DNA of 64,000 nt from Takakia lepidozioides (taxonomy: Eukaryota; Streptophyta; Takakiopsida; Takakiales; Takakiaceae), in assembly GCA_030704615.1 (NCBI GenBank), contig CM060732.1, forward strand, positions 45,985,053 to 46,049,052, read 5' to 3'. The notes under the pieces were generated by a model. That model had not been told where the DNA came from and ran no database searches. It saw only the letters and a list, made by a program, of their open reading frames with translations. Below are positions 54,032 to 64,000 of the stretch, piece after piece (position 1 is the stretch's first letter; each line of letters begins with the position of its first letter). Both the position numbers and the translations under genes were made by a program.

Positions 54032-57000
54032 ATGGCTCGCCGTGGCATTGGGAGACTCTGCACTATCCTACTCTTCGTGATAATTGGAGGTGTGGCACTT
54101 TACCAGGGTTTGTGGTCGATCCAAATGGAAATCGATCTGATGCGGGCTCGCAAAAATGGGTGGGTCTATTGGGCTTCTTACCCGGTTTGTGACTGTTTGG
54201 TCCAAATGGAATGGTTCTGATGGGGGTTCTGAGAGTGATATGGGTCGCCTCTTCTTGTTTGTGAATTTCAATCCTCCTGCCCATTCATTACCTTGGGTAA
54301 GTCAATTGAGCTGGTTACAGCTCTGGTGCTCAATGTCACAAGATTTGGTGCTTCCTTGTCTTACTTTTCGTCTGCTGCAGGAATCATTTTGAAAAACTTT
54401 GGACATCGTCAATGGACGAGGTGGCAGAATGGAGAAAGAAGTACGATGTTGAGAGTAGCAGAGCTGGCGAGCATCTCCGCAGTTTCACTGCGGTAGTAAC
54501 CTGCCTGTCTTCGTAGCATTTCCTGAACATAGTCGTGATTCTTAAGGTGGGTGAATTCGTTAGTTCCTCCTGTAGGGATGGACACGAATTGTGTGAAAAA
54601 CTTTTCAGCTTGTAGTACTGCCTATGATAGCGTGTCAAATTATTCACTACGGAAGGGAACACCTAGAGACGATAATCATAGCCTAAGCTGCGAGCATTCG
54701 TTCAGGACCCTTGATTCTTACTAGAAATGAGGTCTCTAGTCTCTACTCCCTGAAAGTTTGAAGTTGTAAAGCTGAGGTCAGTAGGTGTGATTTCTTGTAT
54801 CCTAGAATTTTTCACAATTGTGGTTATCATAGCAGACCAGCTTCTACATGGCTTACACGAGAGATGGTCTGTTTCGAGGCAGCTCTGTTGATGACGAGCT
54901 TACAGTACATTCCACATATGAGGCAGGAAAGAAATATAGATTGACATGGTCTGTGAAGAATCGTGCAATGTAGGCATCCAGATCCAGTTGTATGTCATCA
55001 CATGTGTATAAATATCTCCCTGATGTTTGAGTGTACTTGTATGCATGGTTGGGGCAGATAACTCAGCAGCTGCAAAACAAGAGTGACAGTGCTGCTGCTC
55101 TAGAGCATGAAAAGAGTAGACTGGAGAAGGTGTGTCTAACTGCTGTTTCTCATTTTTCATTTTTTCTGTCTCTCTCCTTAAGCAGTTAAGCATAGTAGAA
55201 CCTAGATATCCTGCAAGGAGTCCGCTCTCTTTTTCTCTGTTTGCACGGTTTGGTTTCTGTTCTACCTCTCTCTAACGTACCGTTGAGATAATAGATTTCT
55301 GTCTCTTTTTCTCTCTCCCTCTCTTTTGTGTGTTCCTTGAGCCCTCCAGGCCTCCTGCGGGTGTAGCAATTTCCTAGTCTCTCTACAGAAAATCTGGAAG
55401 CCCACAACTTTGATTTCAAAATCGAGTTCCAGGCCCTCTGCTTACTGTGCTCCTCCCATCCCTCTCCCTTTGGTGCCACGGGCCCTTCAAGCCTCCTGTG
55501 GATGGAGTAATTTCTCTTTCTCTCTCTCTCTTTCTGTCTCTGGGCGCTCTCTTCAAATCTATTAAGGGTATTGTGCCTGTACCCCTGTTTACCAACTTTG
55601 AAAGTCTCGAGGCTGAGCCAAAAGCCCAGGCCCTCCTGAGGCCTAGTTTTTGGGCAAATCACACACAGCAGATTGATGCTTGTGTGAAGGGATTTCTAGA
55701 GGATATCTGGAAAACCCGGATTAATTCTATATATGGAGGTAAGTCTTACTACCAACGTCAGCCCCTGACAGAGGTAGGTTCTGTCCCTTTTGTTCCCGCT
55801 CAAACTGGGCGCGGGGTCAATGGCCACAAGGCTACGGCAAACAACGTCTTATGAGTACAATCTTTCTGTCTCTGGGTCTATGGCCACAAGGCTATAGCAA
55901 ACGTTGTCTTATGGGTACATTCTCTTTGTCTCTCTATGGCAAACGTCTTATGAGTACATTCTGTTTTTGTCTGCGGATAGAGACTTGTAGGTGGGCAAAT
56001 CTGTGACGTGACGACCTGCTTGCACTGGGAACCACAGGGAAATTGAAAGTGGAGAACATCTCCTCATTCTGTGCCCTTTATACTATGAGATTGGTGGGAG
56101 ATTCAACTGTCTAATCCAGGATACCCAATCTCTCACGGAGGACTTGAATCACAAGGATAAACAATACTTGGCAGCTTACCTGCATGAAGCGTTGACTCTT
56201 AGACAATCCCTTGAGCAATAATCGCATTTGGGCTGCTTGTGGCCGACCCCTCTCTCTTTCTTTTTTCATTCTTCCTCTTGTCCCATAAGCTCTTTGAGCT
56301 TCCCACAGACGTTATGAAGTACCAATTCATATCAATGAAAACTTCCTTGAACTTGTTTACGTGGGTGAGGACCTTAAGGATGATCTGAAGGGCCTACTAC
56401 CCTTGGCACTAGACTGAATTTTAAACTCAGGGCGGAGAGTCTACCTTTGAACAAAAAACAGATGCACAGAGGAGAGGGAGATTGTCGATGCCCGATGTGC
56501 AGAGGCAATATCCAATTTCTGATACAGGGTTCTGGGGTATTCTCATGAGAGAGTCCGTCTTCAAGACCATCAAGAACGTAGTCCCTGCACCTCTGTTCAC
56601 CAACTTTGGAAATCTCGAGGCTGAGCCTAAAACCTTGGCCCTGTTGGGGTCTAATTGCTGGGCAGTTCACACACAGCAGATTGATGCTTGTGTGAAGGGA
56701 TTTCTAGAGGAAATGTGGAAAGCCTGAACCAATTGTTTATACCAAGGTAAGTCCCACTACTGGAGTGAGTCGCTCACAAAGGTTGTGTCTGTTCCCTGTT
56801 GTTTCGCCCAAACTGGGTGTGGGGTCTATGGCCACAGGGCCACAGCAAACGTCTTACATTCGATCTTGTTCCACCCACACTGTGCACGGGGTCTATGGCT
56901 ACAAGGCTACAGTTATGAGTACATTCTCTCTCTCATCCCTATCTTAAGAGCTTTGACCAGGCCAGGCTGTTATCCCTTTAAAACCTCTGGTTGTGGCCAT

Positions 57001-57201
57001 TCATGGCGTTCTTTCTGGTTAAGTAAAAATGGAGGTGAACTTAAGTTCTGAATGGTTCTAATTTGCTATGGGCAACTCCACTGGAATGTGCAGGAGAATA
57101 TACTGTTGACAAATGAGATTACAAGATTGAAATACGAGTTGGACAAGCGAAATCAAAACGAAAGGTTGGCAGAACTCAAGGAAAATGAAAATAAGACTTA
57201 A
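54032..57201 (+). CDS. single-pass membrane coiled-coil protein, 139 residues, four exons
   Basis: Exons 54032-54159, 54381-54492, 55058-55129 and 57094-57201 join in phase with GT-AG junctions and end in TAA (420 nt). The product has a short basic N-terminus (MARRGIGR), one hydrophobic segment at about residues 9-25 (LCTILLFVIIGGVALYQG), and a charged, largely helical remainder. The C-terminal third (LEHEKSRLEKENILLTNEIT, then RLKYELDK) has heptad-like leucine/isoleucine spacing, predicting a coiled coil. By the positive-inside rule the N-terminus is cytosolic and the coil lumenal or external, or the segment is a signal anchor. I do not recognise the family. It is divergent from the OSB-PPR-DYW gene. 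Intron 3 (1.96 kb) is filled with repeats. Confidence 0.78.
55544..55800 (+). repeat. dispersed gene-fragment repeat, copy in intron 3
   Basis: Carries the frame 'HTQQIDACVKGFLEDIWKTR' and a donor-like 'ggaggtaagtc' after it. It matches the copies at 47.7 kb and 56.55 kb. The preceding 250 bp are CT-rich low complexity (55,295-55,545). Confidence 0.6.
56030..56335 (+). mobile_element. LINE 3' fragment in intron 3 of the membrane-protein gene
   Basis: 'cattctgtgccctttatactatgag' parallels the ORF2 zinc-binding end seen at 36,850. 'caatctctcacggagg' and 'cttggcagcttacctgcatga' are shared with 36,910-36,975. The 3' end shows 'taagctctttgagcttccc', then 'gacgttatgaagtacca'. Confidence 0.78.
56380..56820. 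repeat. second gene-fragment repeat copy with an inverted companion
   Basis: 56,551-56,800 (+) is the third copy of the repeat ('QQIDACVKGFLEEMWKA', then 'ccaaggtaagtc'). 56,380-56,490 is the reverse complement of the block found downstream of the 47.7-kb copy, so the pieces were rearranged after duplication. Confidence 0.6.
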
Positions 57202-59068
57202 GTCACGTTCCATATGCACCCAAAAGTAAGTTTATGTACTCACAGGTTTTGTCATTTTCATTCTGGAGTCTGTGTATTGATCCTCACGATTGCTAGTGTC
57301 TGGAGACAAACTTGTCTTATTCCTCTAGCTGCATGTTCTGTCACCATCAAGATAGTTTTTCTGGACTTCTGGCCAGTATCACTGAGTTATGTGGATCAAT
57401 TATACCAAAGTTCAAAACCCCTTGATGCACACTATACAGCCCAAACTGATACTGGTCATTTGTAATTCCTTCAGTTCAGCATGTGGATTTTGGGACATTT
57501 CACACCCGAGGCAGTTGCTCTTCGAAACATTTTGCTATCTAGTTTAGCGGTGTAAATCCAGCCCATCCCCAACCAGGCACTCGTGGCTTCCCTCTGCAGA
57601 TCAGCTAGGGAAGCAGGGAGAGAGGCACCAAATGCAAAACAAGAGGAAGGAGGTGGAATAGCTGGTGAGTGATGCTGTTCTTGATTTTCAGTTGCTCATT
57701 GTTTATTGCACTGCACTGGCGTAAGAGTGTCTGGGATGACACTTATGATATGATTTCAGAATATGATGGGTCTGAGTCTTTTATCGGGCCTTTCCCTTGA
57801 TGTTAACTTCATGTTGACCCCTCCCGAACAGTGGCAATGATGAACCACTAAGGCGGAATTCCAGTGGGGTATCAGTTTTCCTTGGGCAGGCTGTTGCCTT
57901 CCTCCTCCCCTCCCCCCCCCCCCCGCCCCCCCCCCGGGGTATGGAAACCCAGCCTGTGTCATTTGGGCATAGCCAAAGAGTCCAGTAACAGGCACTTTGA
58001 GTATATAATTTCCAGGACCACGGTAGTAGAATGTTGATTCCAACAACAACAATGCGGTCTATTCTCCCATTTTGTGACACTGCAGTTTATTTTTGAGAGA
58101 TTTGACCTTTTGAAGCTTTTAGCATGGTAAGAGTTATGGTTAGTCTCACTTGTATTTTATAAATGTTTGAACTTTTTGGAAAGTGCTCTTTATGAATGCA
58201 TGCAAGAGTTTTGCCTTCAGACTGCCCAGCTATGGGATCGTTCAACTCTTGTCTGCACTACTCTATTAAGGCCTGCAATGTACTGTCTGCACACCAACTC
58301 CCTCATTGCACTCTAAGGAAGGGATTGTGAGCTCGAATAACCCATTTTACTGCAGATGAAAGATTCAAGGGAATGGATATATTTTCCAGATAGATGTTTA
58401 TGGTTGATGAACGATAATTTTAGATGGGTAGTGGGTAGATTTCAGACGGTATTGGTTTTAAAGGGAGTTTGAACAGGGAAAACGACAGATGCTTTGTTTT
58501 GTTTTAGTGACAATAGATCAGACTTTTAGACGATCTTTACTTTACATCAAGTAATAAACAAGCGTTACTTTTGTTTTAATTTAGTAATGATACAAAGTCA
58601 ATGTATAGAGAAACTGTTTACCCGTCACTTGGGTGCCACATTTTAGCAGCTTAAAAAATGTTACAAAGTAGCTTTAGTGAGATGATTCCACTCCATTCTT
58701 CAAAGGGAGGAGTGACAATCCCGAGGACAATTACACACTGACTGCAAGATTACAGTAAAGAATTTCATTTCCGGTTTTCGAACGGCGGATGTTCCTCAAA
58801 TTAAAAGATCAAGTTTCCACAGAAGGTGACAACAAGGATATTCACAGATCTGAAGGCTACGAATATGTATAGTTGTCATTTCCTGTGTTCAGATGGTAAG
58901 ATCAACTCTACTTTCGCCTTGCAAGTTTGACTGTGTCCGTAAAAAATCTCCACATTTCCTTTGTGTCTAATTCGCAACGACTCACAATAGTGTGTACTAA
59001 TCTCAGTTGCATGACGAAAGAAGGTTTATTACTGTAAGAGTAATGGCTATTAGAAAAGCTCAACAATC
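57202..59068. other. intergenic DNA with poly(C) tract
   Basis: No gene recognised. A C-rich run with one interrupting G lies at about 57,909-57,938. A polypurine/low-complexity patch follows at 57,600-57,660 and AT-rich DNA at 58,380-58,640. Confidence 0.5.
57909..57938. repeat. poly(C) tract
   Basis: About 26 C in a 30-bp window. It is a likely spot for length errors in assembly. Confidence 0.85.
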
Positions 59069-60663
59069 CTAGTTCCTGCCAAATCCAAGGTTGGCATTCT
59101 CGAAGATTACAGCCTGAACAGCCGCTGCCTGCTGGGATACAAGTGCGCCCCTAAAGCTCTGCTTCACTACCTCAGGTGTAAACTGGAAGAGCCCTGGATA
59201 CTTGTAAGAGTTGAGGATAGCTGCAGATCCCTGGCGCAAGAGAGATCCGAAAGCGTCTGGCCGTGTGCTGGTGAGACCTTGAAGAAGAGTAGTTGTTGAG
59301 CCAAAGATGCTTCCGGATGAACCACCGAAGAGGTCCAAAATGGTGGTAAGGATGCTCAAGATATCCGGAAATGTTGATGTGTGAGACGACCAGTAGCTGC
59401 AATAGAGCAAGAAGGAAACATTTTAAGTAATTGTGGCAAACGAGTCTAACAACATGACACTGGAAAGACAAGGAATCTCAGAAAGGAGTAACAAGAAGTG
59501 GAGTTAAATCAAAAGACTTACTCGCACGTTCCAGGGCTAGCAGGAGTGAAGGTGGGACTGCTCGCTGGGCTACCAACAGTAGGGTCACCATATGACCCGC
59601 TCGGAGTGTACCCATTGTCACCTTCGAACTCGTTTACCTGGGCAGCGACAACCTTCTCCCCTGAGGCAGACACATGCACTGCTGGGATACTGCTCTCCTT
59701 CGCCTGCTTCTTCTTTTCCTCGGCATTCAACTGCTCTGACCACCAGCTTGGTGTGCTACTACCTGGAGTCGCGAACCAGCCCGAAAGTGGAGGGCATCCT
59801 GGGCTTCCAGTTGTTGGGGGACTGTAGGAGGGAACCACGGGGGAGGTGGAGGGAGACAACGCCGGACCTTGTACAATGGGGGAAGACGACGAGGGAGCAG
59901 GAGACACGTATGGTGGGCTGTATGCAGGGGACGACGGAGTGATTGGCGATGAGGAACTGGGAGCCGGAGAGCTGGGGGTGGGCGAGTAGGGAGGACTGTA
60001 TGAAGGAGACGAGTAAGGAGGACTGTAAGTCGGAGACGAGGGAGTCACTGGTGAAGATGAGCTGGGAGCCGGGGAGCTAGGAGTAGGAGAATATGGAGGA
60101 CTGTAGTAAGGAGACGGAGACGAGGGGGTCACTGGTGAAGATGAGCTGGGGGCCGGGGAGCTAGGAGTAGGAGAGTATGGAGGACTGTAGTAAGGGGAGG
60201 GAGACACTGGTGAAGATGAGCTGGGGGCCGGGGAGCTAGGAGTAGGAGAGTATGGAGGACTGTAGTACGGGGAGGGAGACACTGGAGAAGACGAACTGGG
60301 AGCCGGGGAGTATGGAGGACTGTACGACGGAGACGAGGGAGTCACTGGAGAAGACGAGCTAGGAGCAGGGGAGTATGGGGGGCTGTATGAAGGGGAAGAG
60401 TAAGGTGGGCTGTATGCAGGAGACGAAGGAGTGATCGGAGAAGACGAGCTTGGGGCAGGAGCACTCGGCGTCGGAGAGTATGGAGGACTGTAAGCAGGTG
60501 ATGAAGGAGTAATAGGAGAGCTCGAGCTTGGTGCAGGTGACACTGGAGTGGGAGTGGAGGGAGGGTAGTAGTTCTTCTGCCCCAATCCTACATCGGCAAC
60601 AACCACTGCAGCAAGCTGCCCAACAAAGCACAGCAACAGGAGCGCTCCATACCGGCGACCCAT
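59069..60663 (-). CDS. PDF1: PROTODERMAL FACTOR 1-like proline-rich cell-wall protein
   Basis: Two exons on the minus strand, 60663-59522 and 59396-59069, join in phase 2 with a GTAAGT donor and a pyrimidine-rich CAG acceptor (489 residues). A signal peptide (MGRRYGALLLLCFVGQLAAV) is followed by a Pro/Ser/Tyr-rich domain of about 260 residues built on SSSSP, TPSSP and YSPPYSP units, typical of secreted, O-glycosylated wall proteins with tyrosines available for cross-linking. After a non-repetitive linker comes GTCDYW, spanning the splice site, and a conserved globular end (FGGSSGSIFG, STRPDAFGSLLRQGSAAILN, FRGALVSQQAAAVQA). That end matches the C-terminal domain of PROTODERMAL FACTOR 1, an epidermis (L1 layer) protein. 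It was chosen as PDF1-like rather than a plain extensin because of this C-terminus. An L1-box lies upstream. This gene is unrelated to the PDF motif of OSB proteins. Confidence 0.85.
59880..60560 (-). repeat. coding tandem repeats in the proline-rich domain
   Basis: Units of roughly 50-70 bp encode (S)APSSSSPxTPSSP-YSPPYSPTPS variants, with several nearly identical at the DNA level (for example around 60,060-60,260). Copy number is probably variable between individuals. Confidence 0.85.
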
Positions 60664-60749
60664 GTCTCCCGCTCCGCTTGTCCTAGGAATAAAGAAAGAG
60701 GTGACTAGGAAGACTCCTGCATCTGCAACCTCGGAGACGGGAACACAGT

Positions 60750-60757
60750 CTTATAGT
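60750..60757 (-). promoter_or_regulatory. candidate TATA box of the PDF1-like gene
   Basis: 'actataag' on the minus strand, 87-94 bp upstream of the start codon, would give a short 5' UTR. The match is partial. Confidence 0.35.
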
Positions 60758-60952
60758 GTAAACGAGTGTGATGAGACGGGGAGGATGGGACCCTCTCTCC
60801 GCGTCACTGGGCTGGCTGCTGCCACCCTGGGAGTGTTGAATGCTCGCCTGCGGCCCGCTGCACCCCATTAACTGCAGGCTAACTGTCTCCTGACGTTTAT
60901 CCTCTGGATTCTGCCTCCGACCTCTGGTCCTGGAAGAAGAAGGAAACAGGGT

Positions 60953-60960
60953 TGCATTTA
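60953..60960 (-). promoter_or_regulatory. L1-box (TAAATGCA)
   Basis: A perfect TAAATGYA octamer in the orientation of the PDF1-like gene, about 290 bp upstream of its ATG. The L1-box is the known binding site of class IV HD-ZIP factors and drives epidermal expression of PDF1 in Arabidopsis. Confidence 0.65.
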
Positions 60961-61995
60961 ATTTTTTAATAAACTTATTTTCTTAAAACAAAAAACATGG
61001 GGACATAGGCCGCTATAACTTTTGTGGGAAATTAACAAAATAAAAAATAAGGAATAAAGAAGAAATAAAAAAAATATCTACTGTTTATTGTCTGTTTGCA
61101 TAACAGAAATTCAAATATATATGAATATATATACTCCACGAATTTTGATGTCAACCAACCAATAGAAGGGGGAAATGGGTGAGATTCAAGTTGGGTTATC
61201 TGTAAAGGCATGGATGAAAGAGGTGATTTGGTTTGTGTGGCATCCAAGGGGTGGAAGAGAACTGAGGATGAATGAACTCTGACTGAATGTCTGAGCAGAT
61301 AGGGATGAAGGTGATGGGAGAAGTGGATGGATGAAAAGTTGTTTTGACGGCTATAAAGGAGCATCCAGGGTACAGTACTTACGAGATTTCAAAAATAAAG
61401 TAACAAGTCCGGGACCCACCTTTTCCACCGTAATGTATTTATGATCTATTTGTTGCGCTTTGACTCACCCAAACCCTAAGGCCTCCAAACTCCAAACCCT
61501 AAGAGTTTAATTTCATTTTTATTTTTTTGTTTGAATAGTGTATTGCAGGTCCTGCAGTGCAGGCTGAGACAAAAGAGGAAGGGTGTAATGACATTCATGA
61601 TCATTTATGGAATTTTGTACTTGAATTTAATGTCTGTGTTGAATCTTGTGATGGGTTTTGGACAAACCATAAGTATGTATCATTACAACTCGAGGATGGT
61701 GTCATTATTACCAGAATACTGCATTATTCTTATCAGAATATTTCTTTTCTTCCCTTTTACTTCTTTTTTTCAATTTCCTTTTTCTTTCTTGGAAAACAAA
61801 AGAAAAGGAAAGAAAGATAGGGGATGGAAGCACTGATGATTGGCAGCAGTATCATGCTTATTTTCATTCTTTTTTCTGAAGGGAAACACAGGGGAGAACT
61901 ACCAACTAATCAGGGCCTTTAATTATAGTGAGAGGAGAAAATAACTTCTGTCAAAGGGAAGAGGGAGAAGATTTTCATTCCTTTGTGGATAGATG
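60961..61995. other. AT-rich upstream/intergenic DNA with a SINE-like body fragment
   Basis: No gene recognised. 61,876-61,945 shares 'gggaaacaca', 'atcagggcc(c)ttt', 'tatagtga' and 'ggagaaaataac(t/c)t' with the SINE-like copy at 21.6 kb, in the same orientation. A T/A-rich run at 61,730-61,800 lies before it. Confidence 0.45.
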
Positions 61996-63262
61996 TTCAT
62001 TGATGATATCATCCATAATTGTATCCAATCAATATTCTTAGGCCTAATTCTGTTGACGCCATTATAGCAATCATAATAGCCACCATTATTTTATCCTGTG
62101 TAATTCGATGTCCGAAATTATGGAAATCGGATTAATCTCGTGTAGAATGTTTGTTGTGGGAAAACGATGCGAAAAACAGAGACAATGGGGCGCATGCGCA
62201 TCATTTAGCTTATGTATGCAAGTTTACTCCATGTGTCTTAGTAATGACGTCCGTCAAGGCCTCACATGTAAACTGGTATGGCCAGATTATGTAATTACAT
62301 TAGCCGGTAGCTAATGTGTCGCGCATTGAAATATACATTACAATTACACCAAGACTGTAGCGCCCAATTTTTTTTTAAAATTAAGGTGAAAGGGGAGGAA
62401 GCCCATATTAACTTTATTCGAATTATTGAAGGGAAAAAAAAATTAACCCTTATAGGCCCGAAGGCTGCCATAAGGCCTGAATGGTAGCCCGAAACGGGAA
62501 ATCCAACGACCGGTAGCCCAAATTCATTGTCCATAATTGTATCCTATCGATATTTTTAGGCCTAATTCTATTCCTCATAATAGCCACCCATATTTTATCC
62601 TTGGAAATCTGATGTCCGAACATATGGAAATTGGATCAATCTCATGTAGAATGTTTGTTGGCGGAAATGATCCTAAACACTCAGACAGTGGGGCATGCAC
62701 ACGCGAAGTTAGTAGCGCATGTGAGTGCGTCATTTAGCTTATGTACGCAAATTTAACTCCATGTGTCTTAGTAATGACGTCCGTCAAGGCCTCACATGCA
62801 AAAGTGTTGTGGCCAGATTATGTAATTACATTAGCCTGTAGCTAATGTGTCACGCATTGAAATATACATTACGATTACACCAAGACTATAGTGCCCAAAT
62901 TCATTGATGATATAATCCATAATTGTATCCAATCAATATTATTAGGCCCAATTCTATTCCTCCTAATAGCCACCAATATTCAATCCTTTGTAATTTGATG
63001 TCCCAACATAGGAAATTGGACCAATCTTGTGTAGAATGTTTGTCTGCGGAAACCATGCTAAAAACTGAGAGAATTGGCATGCACATGCGAAGTTAGTAGC
63101 ATGTAAGTGCGTCATCTAGCTTATGTACGCAAATTTAACTCCATGTGTCTTAGTAACGACGTCCGTCAAGGCCTCACATGGAAAACTGTTGTGGCCAGAT
63201 TACGTAGTTACATTAGCCGGTAGCTAATGTGCAGCTCATTACACCAAGACAATAGCGCCAAA
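61996..63262. repeat. tandem repeat of about 370 bp, three copies
   Basis: Copies at 61,996-62,366, 62,523-62,899 and 62,900-63,262 share 'ccataattgtatcc', 'gtagaatgtttgt', 'cttagtaa(t/c)gacgtccgtcaag', 'ggccagattatgtaattaca' and 'acaccaagac'. Copies 2 and 3 abut directly. A 156-bp unrelated segment (62,367-62,522) separates copies 1 and 2. No coding content. Confidence 0.88.
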
Positions 63263-64000
63263 ATTCGTTTGTTAACGGGATCCTAATCCTACGATCACAC
63301 GTTAACTAGCAGAAAACTTAAAAGATGTTAGCTCGCTGATCAGTTAACTAACGTATTGGCGGACAGCTTTTCCATTACCGTAGCACAGAGCGCTACCAGA
63401 AATCGTTTGGGTAGTGTGCGTCGGGGAGCGGGAAGGGGGGCAGTATGGGTACTGACCGAAAATTGAATTTTGAACGGGGACATGGCAGGGCATTAAATCA
63501 GGGCAGGTGTGCAGTTAATGGATATGAATTGCAGAGCTATTATTGGTGTTGACATGAGCTTGGCAGGGTCTGTTTAATTCCCTCATTTTATTAAATATGG
63601 ATGCCATGTCCTTTAATAGCCCCCCCTGTAAATGACCCCTGAACTACTCTGCTAGTGACCTCCATATTCCCACAAATTCTACTAATTAATGTAGTGCAAA
63701 TTTAGAATATGCCCCGAATTTGTAATATTATTTTGGTAAAAAGTCTAAATTCGACACCACTCAATCTGTGGATGAAGGCAAGAGAAGGGAGGATGTCGTT
63801 CATCTGCTGGGTTGCTCATGATAGGACTAACTCCCCATAGTTATAAATAGCACATAATTATTAAATATAACAGAAAAATCTTACAAGTTAAGTGAAATTC
63901 CGAAATGCTTTGGGATTATGTCTCTGTTTTTATCTTATTTTAAGAGGGGATACTAGCCCTCAGATTATTTAATATCTTACTAATATCTTAATAAAGATGA
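63263..64000. other. intergenic DNA, no gene recognised
   Basis: Only short frames. Nothing repeated or coding was identified up to the window end. Confidence 0.5.

Noticed and set aside
59498-59942. Plus-strand frames within the proline-rich exon
   Set aside because: They are antisense shadows of a low-complexity coding repeat.
60662-60871. Plus-strand frame opposite the start of the PDF1-like gene
   Set aside because: It overlaps the signal-peptide exon start and promoter, with no domain content or splice partner.

Overview
The window is nuclear DNA from a land plant. The supporting evidence is many short spliced exons with GT-AG junctions, a plant Dicer-like gene, two PPR-DYW organelle RNA-editing genes, a plant LIM pseudogene, a protodermal-factor-like gene, a chromodomain-bearing Ty3/gypsy element and abundant decayed retroelements. 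The PPR-DYW genes have long intronless PPR arrays made of near-identical triplets, which fits a seedless plant (fern, lycophyte or bryophyte) better than a seed plant. The species cannot be fixed from the sequence alone.

Layout. 1-26 kb is a mobile-element and AT-rich district. It holds a decayed element with PIF1-helicase and endonuclease/exonuclease/phosphatase (EEP) remnants (2.9-6.1 kb) and RNase H and C-terminal remnants of a non-LTR-type element (8.0-9.8 and 15.7-16.2 kb). The latter is split by a nested chromovirus (9,851-15,681) with a perfect ACCAC target duplication. A foldback element, a 79-bp tandem array and tRNA-derived SINE-like heads occupy 19.5-23 kb. 25.5-41.2 kb is a 27-exon Dicer-like gene on the + strand, most like DCL4. 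All splice phases agree and I see no frameshift, but the first coding exon(s) were not found. Its introns hold several LINE 3' ends, and the exon between its two dsRNA-binding domains contains a 14-copy, 33-bp in-frame minisatellite.

41.2-54 kb holds a LIM-protein processed pseudogene and two convergent PPR-DYW paralogs (44,164-47,412 on + and 49,313-53,500 on -). The main discovery is that the minus-strand gene can be assembled through phase-compatible introns into a 1,035-residue protein. It starts with a possible organelle-targeting peptide, continues with three PDF motifs of the OSB (organellar single-stranded DNA-binding) family, and ends in a PPR array with E/E+ and DYW deaminase domains. 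This is an apparent OSB-PPR-DYW fusion. The plus-strand paralog keeps one complete PDF motif (the third) and the second half of another (the second).

54.0-57.2 kb is a 4-exon gene for a 139-residue single-pass membrane coiled-coil protein, divergent from the fusion gene. 59.1-60.7 kb is a two-exon PROTODERMAL FACTOR 1-like cell-wall protein gene on the - strand, with a perfect L1-box upstream. The right end (62.0-63.3 kb) is a three-copy tandem repeat of about 370 bp.

Functionally, three intact themes stand out: small-RNA biogenesis (Dicer-like), organelle nucleic-acid processing (OSB-PPR-DYW) and epidermal cell wall (PDF1-like). They do not form an operon-like unit. One link is conceivable: the tail-to-tail PPR pair could produce double-stranded RNA, the type of substrate a Dicer-like enzyme processes.
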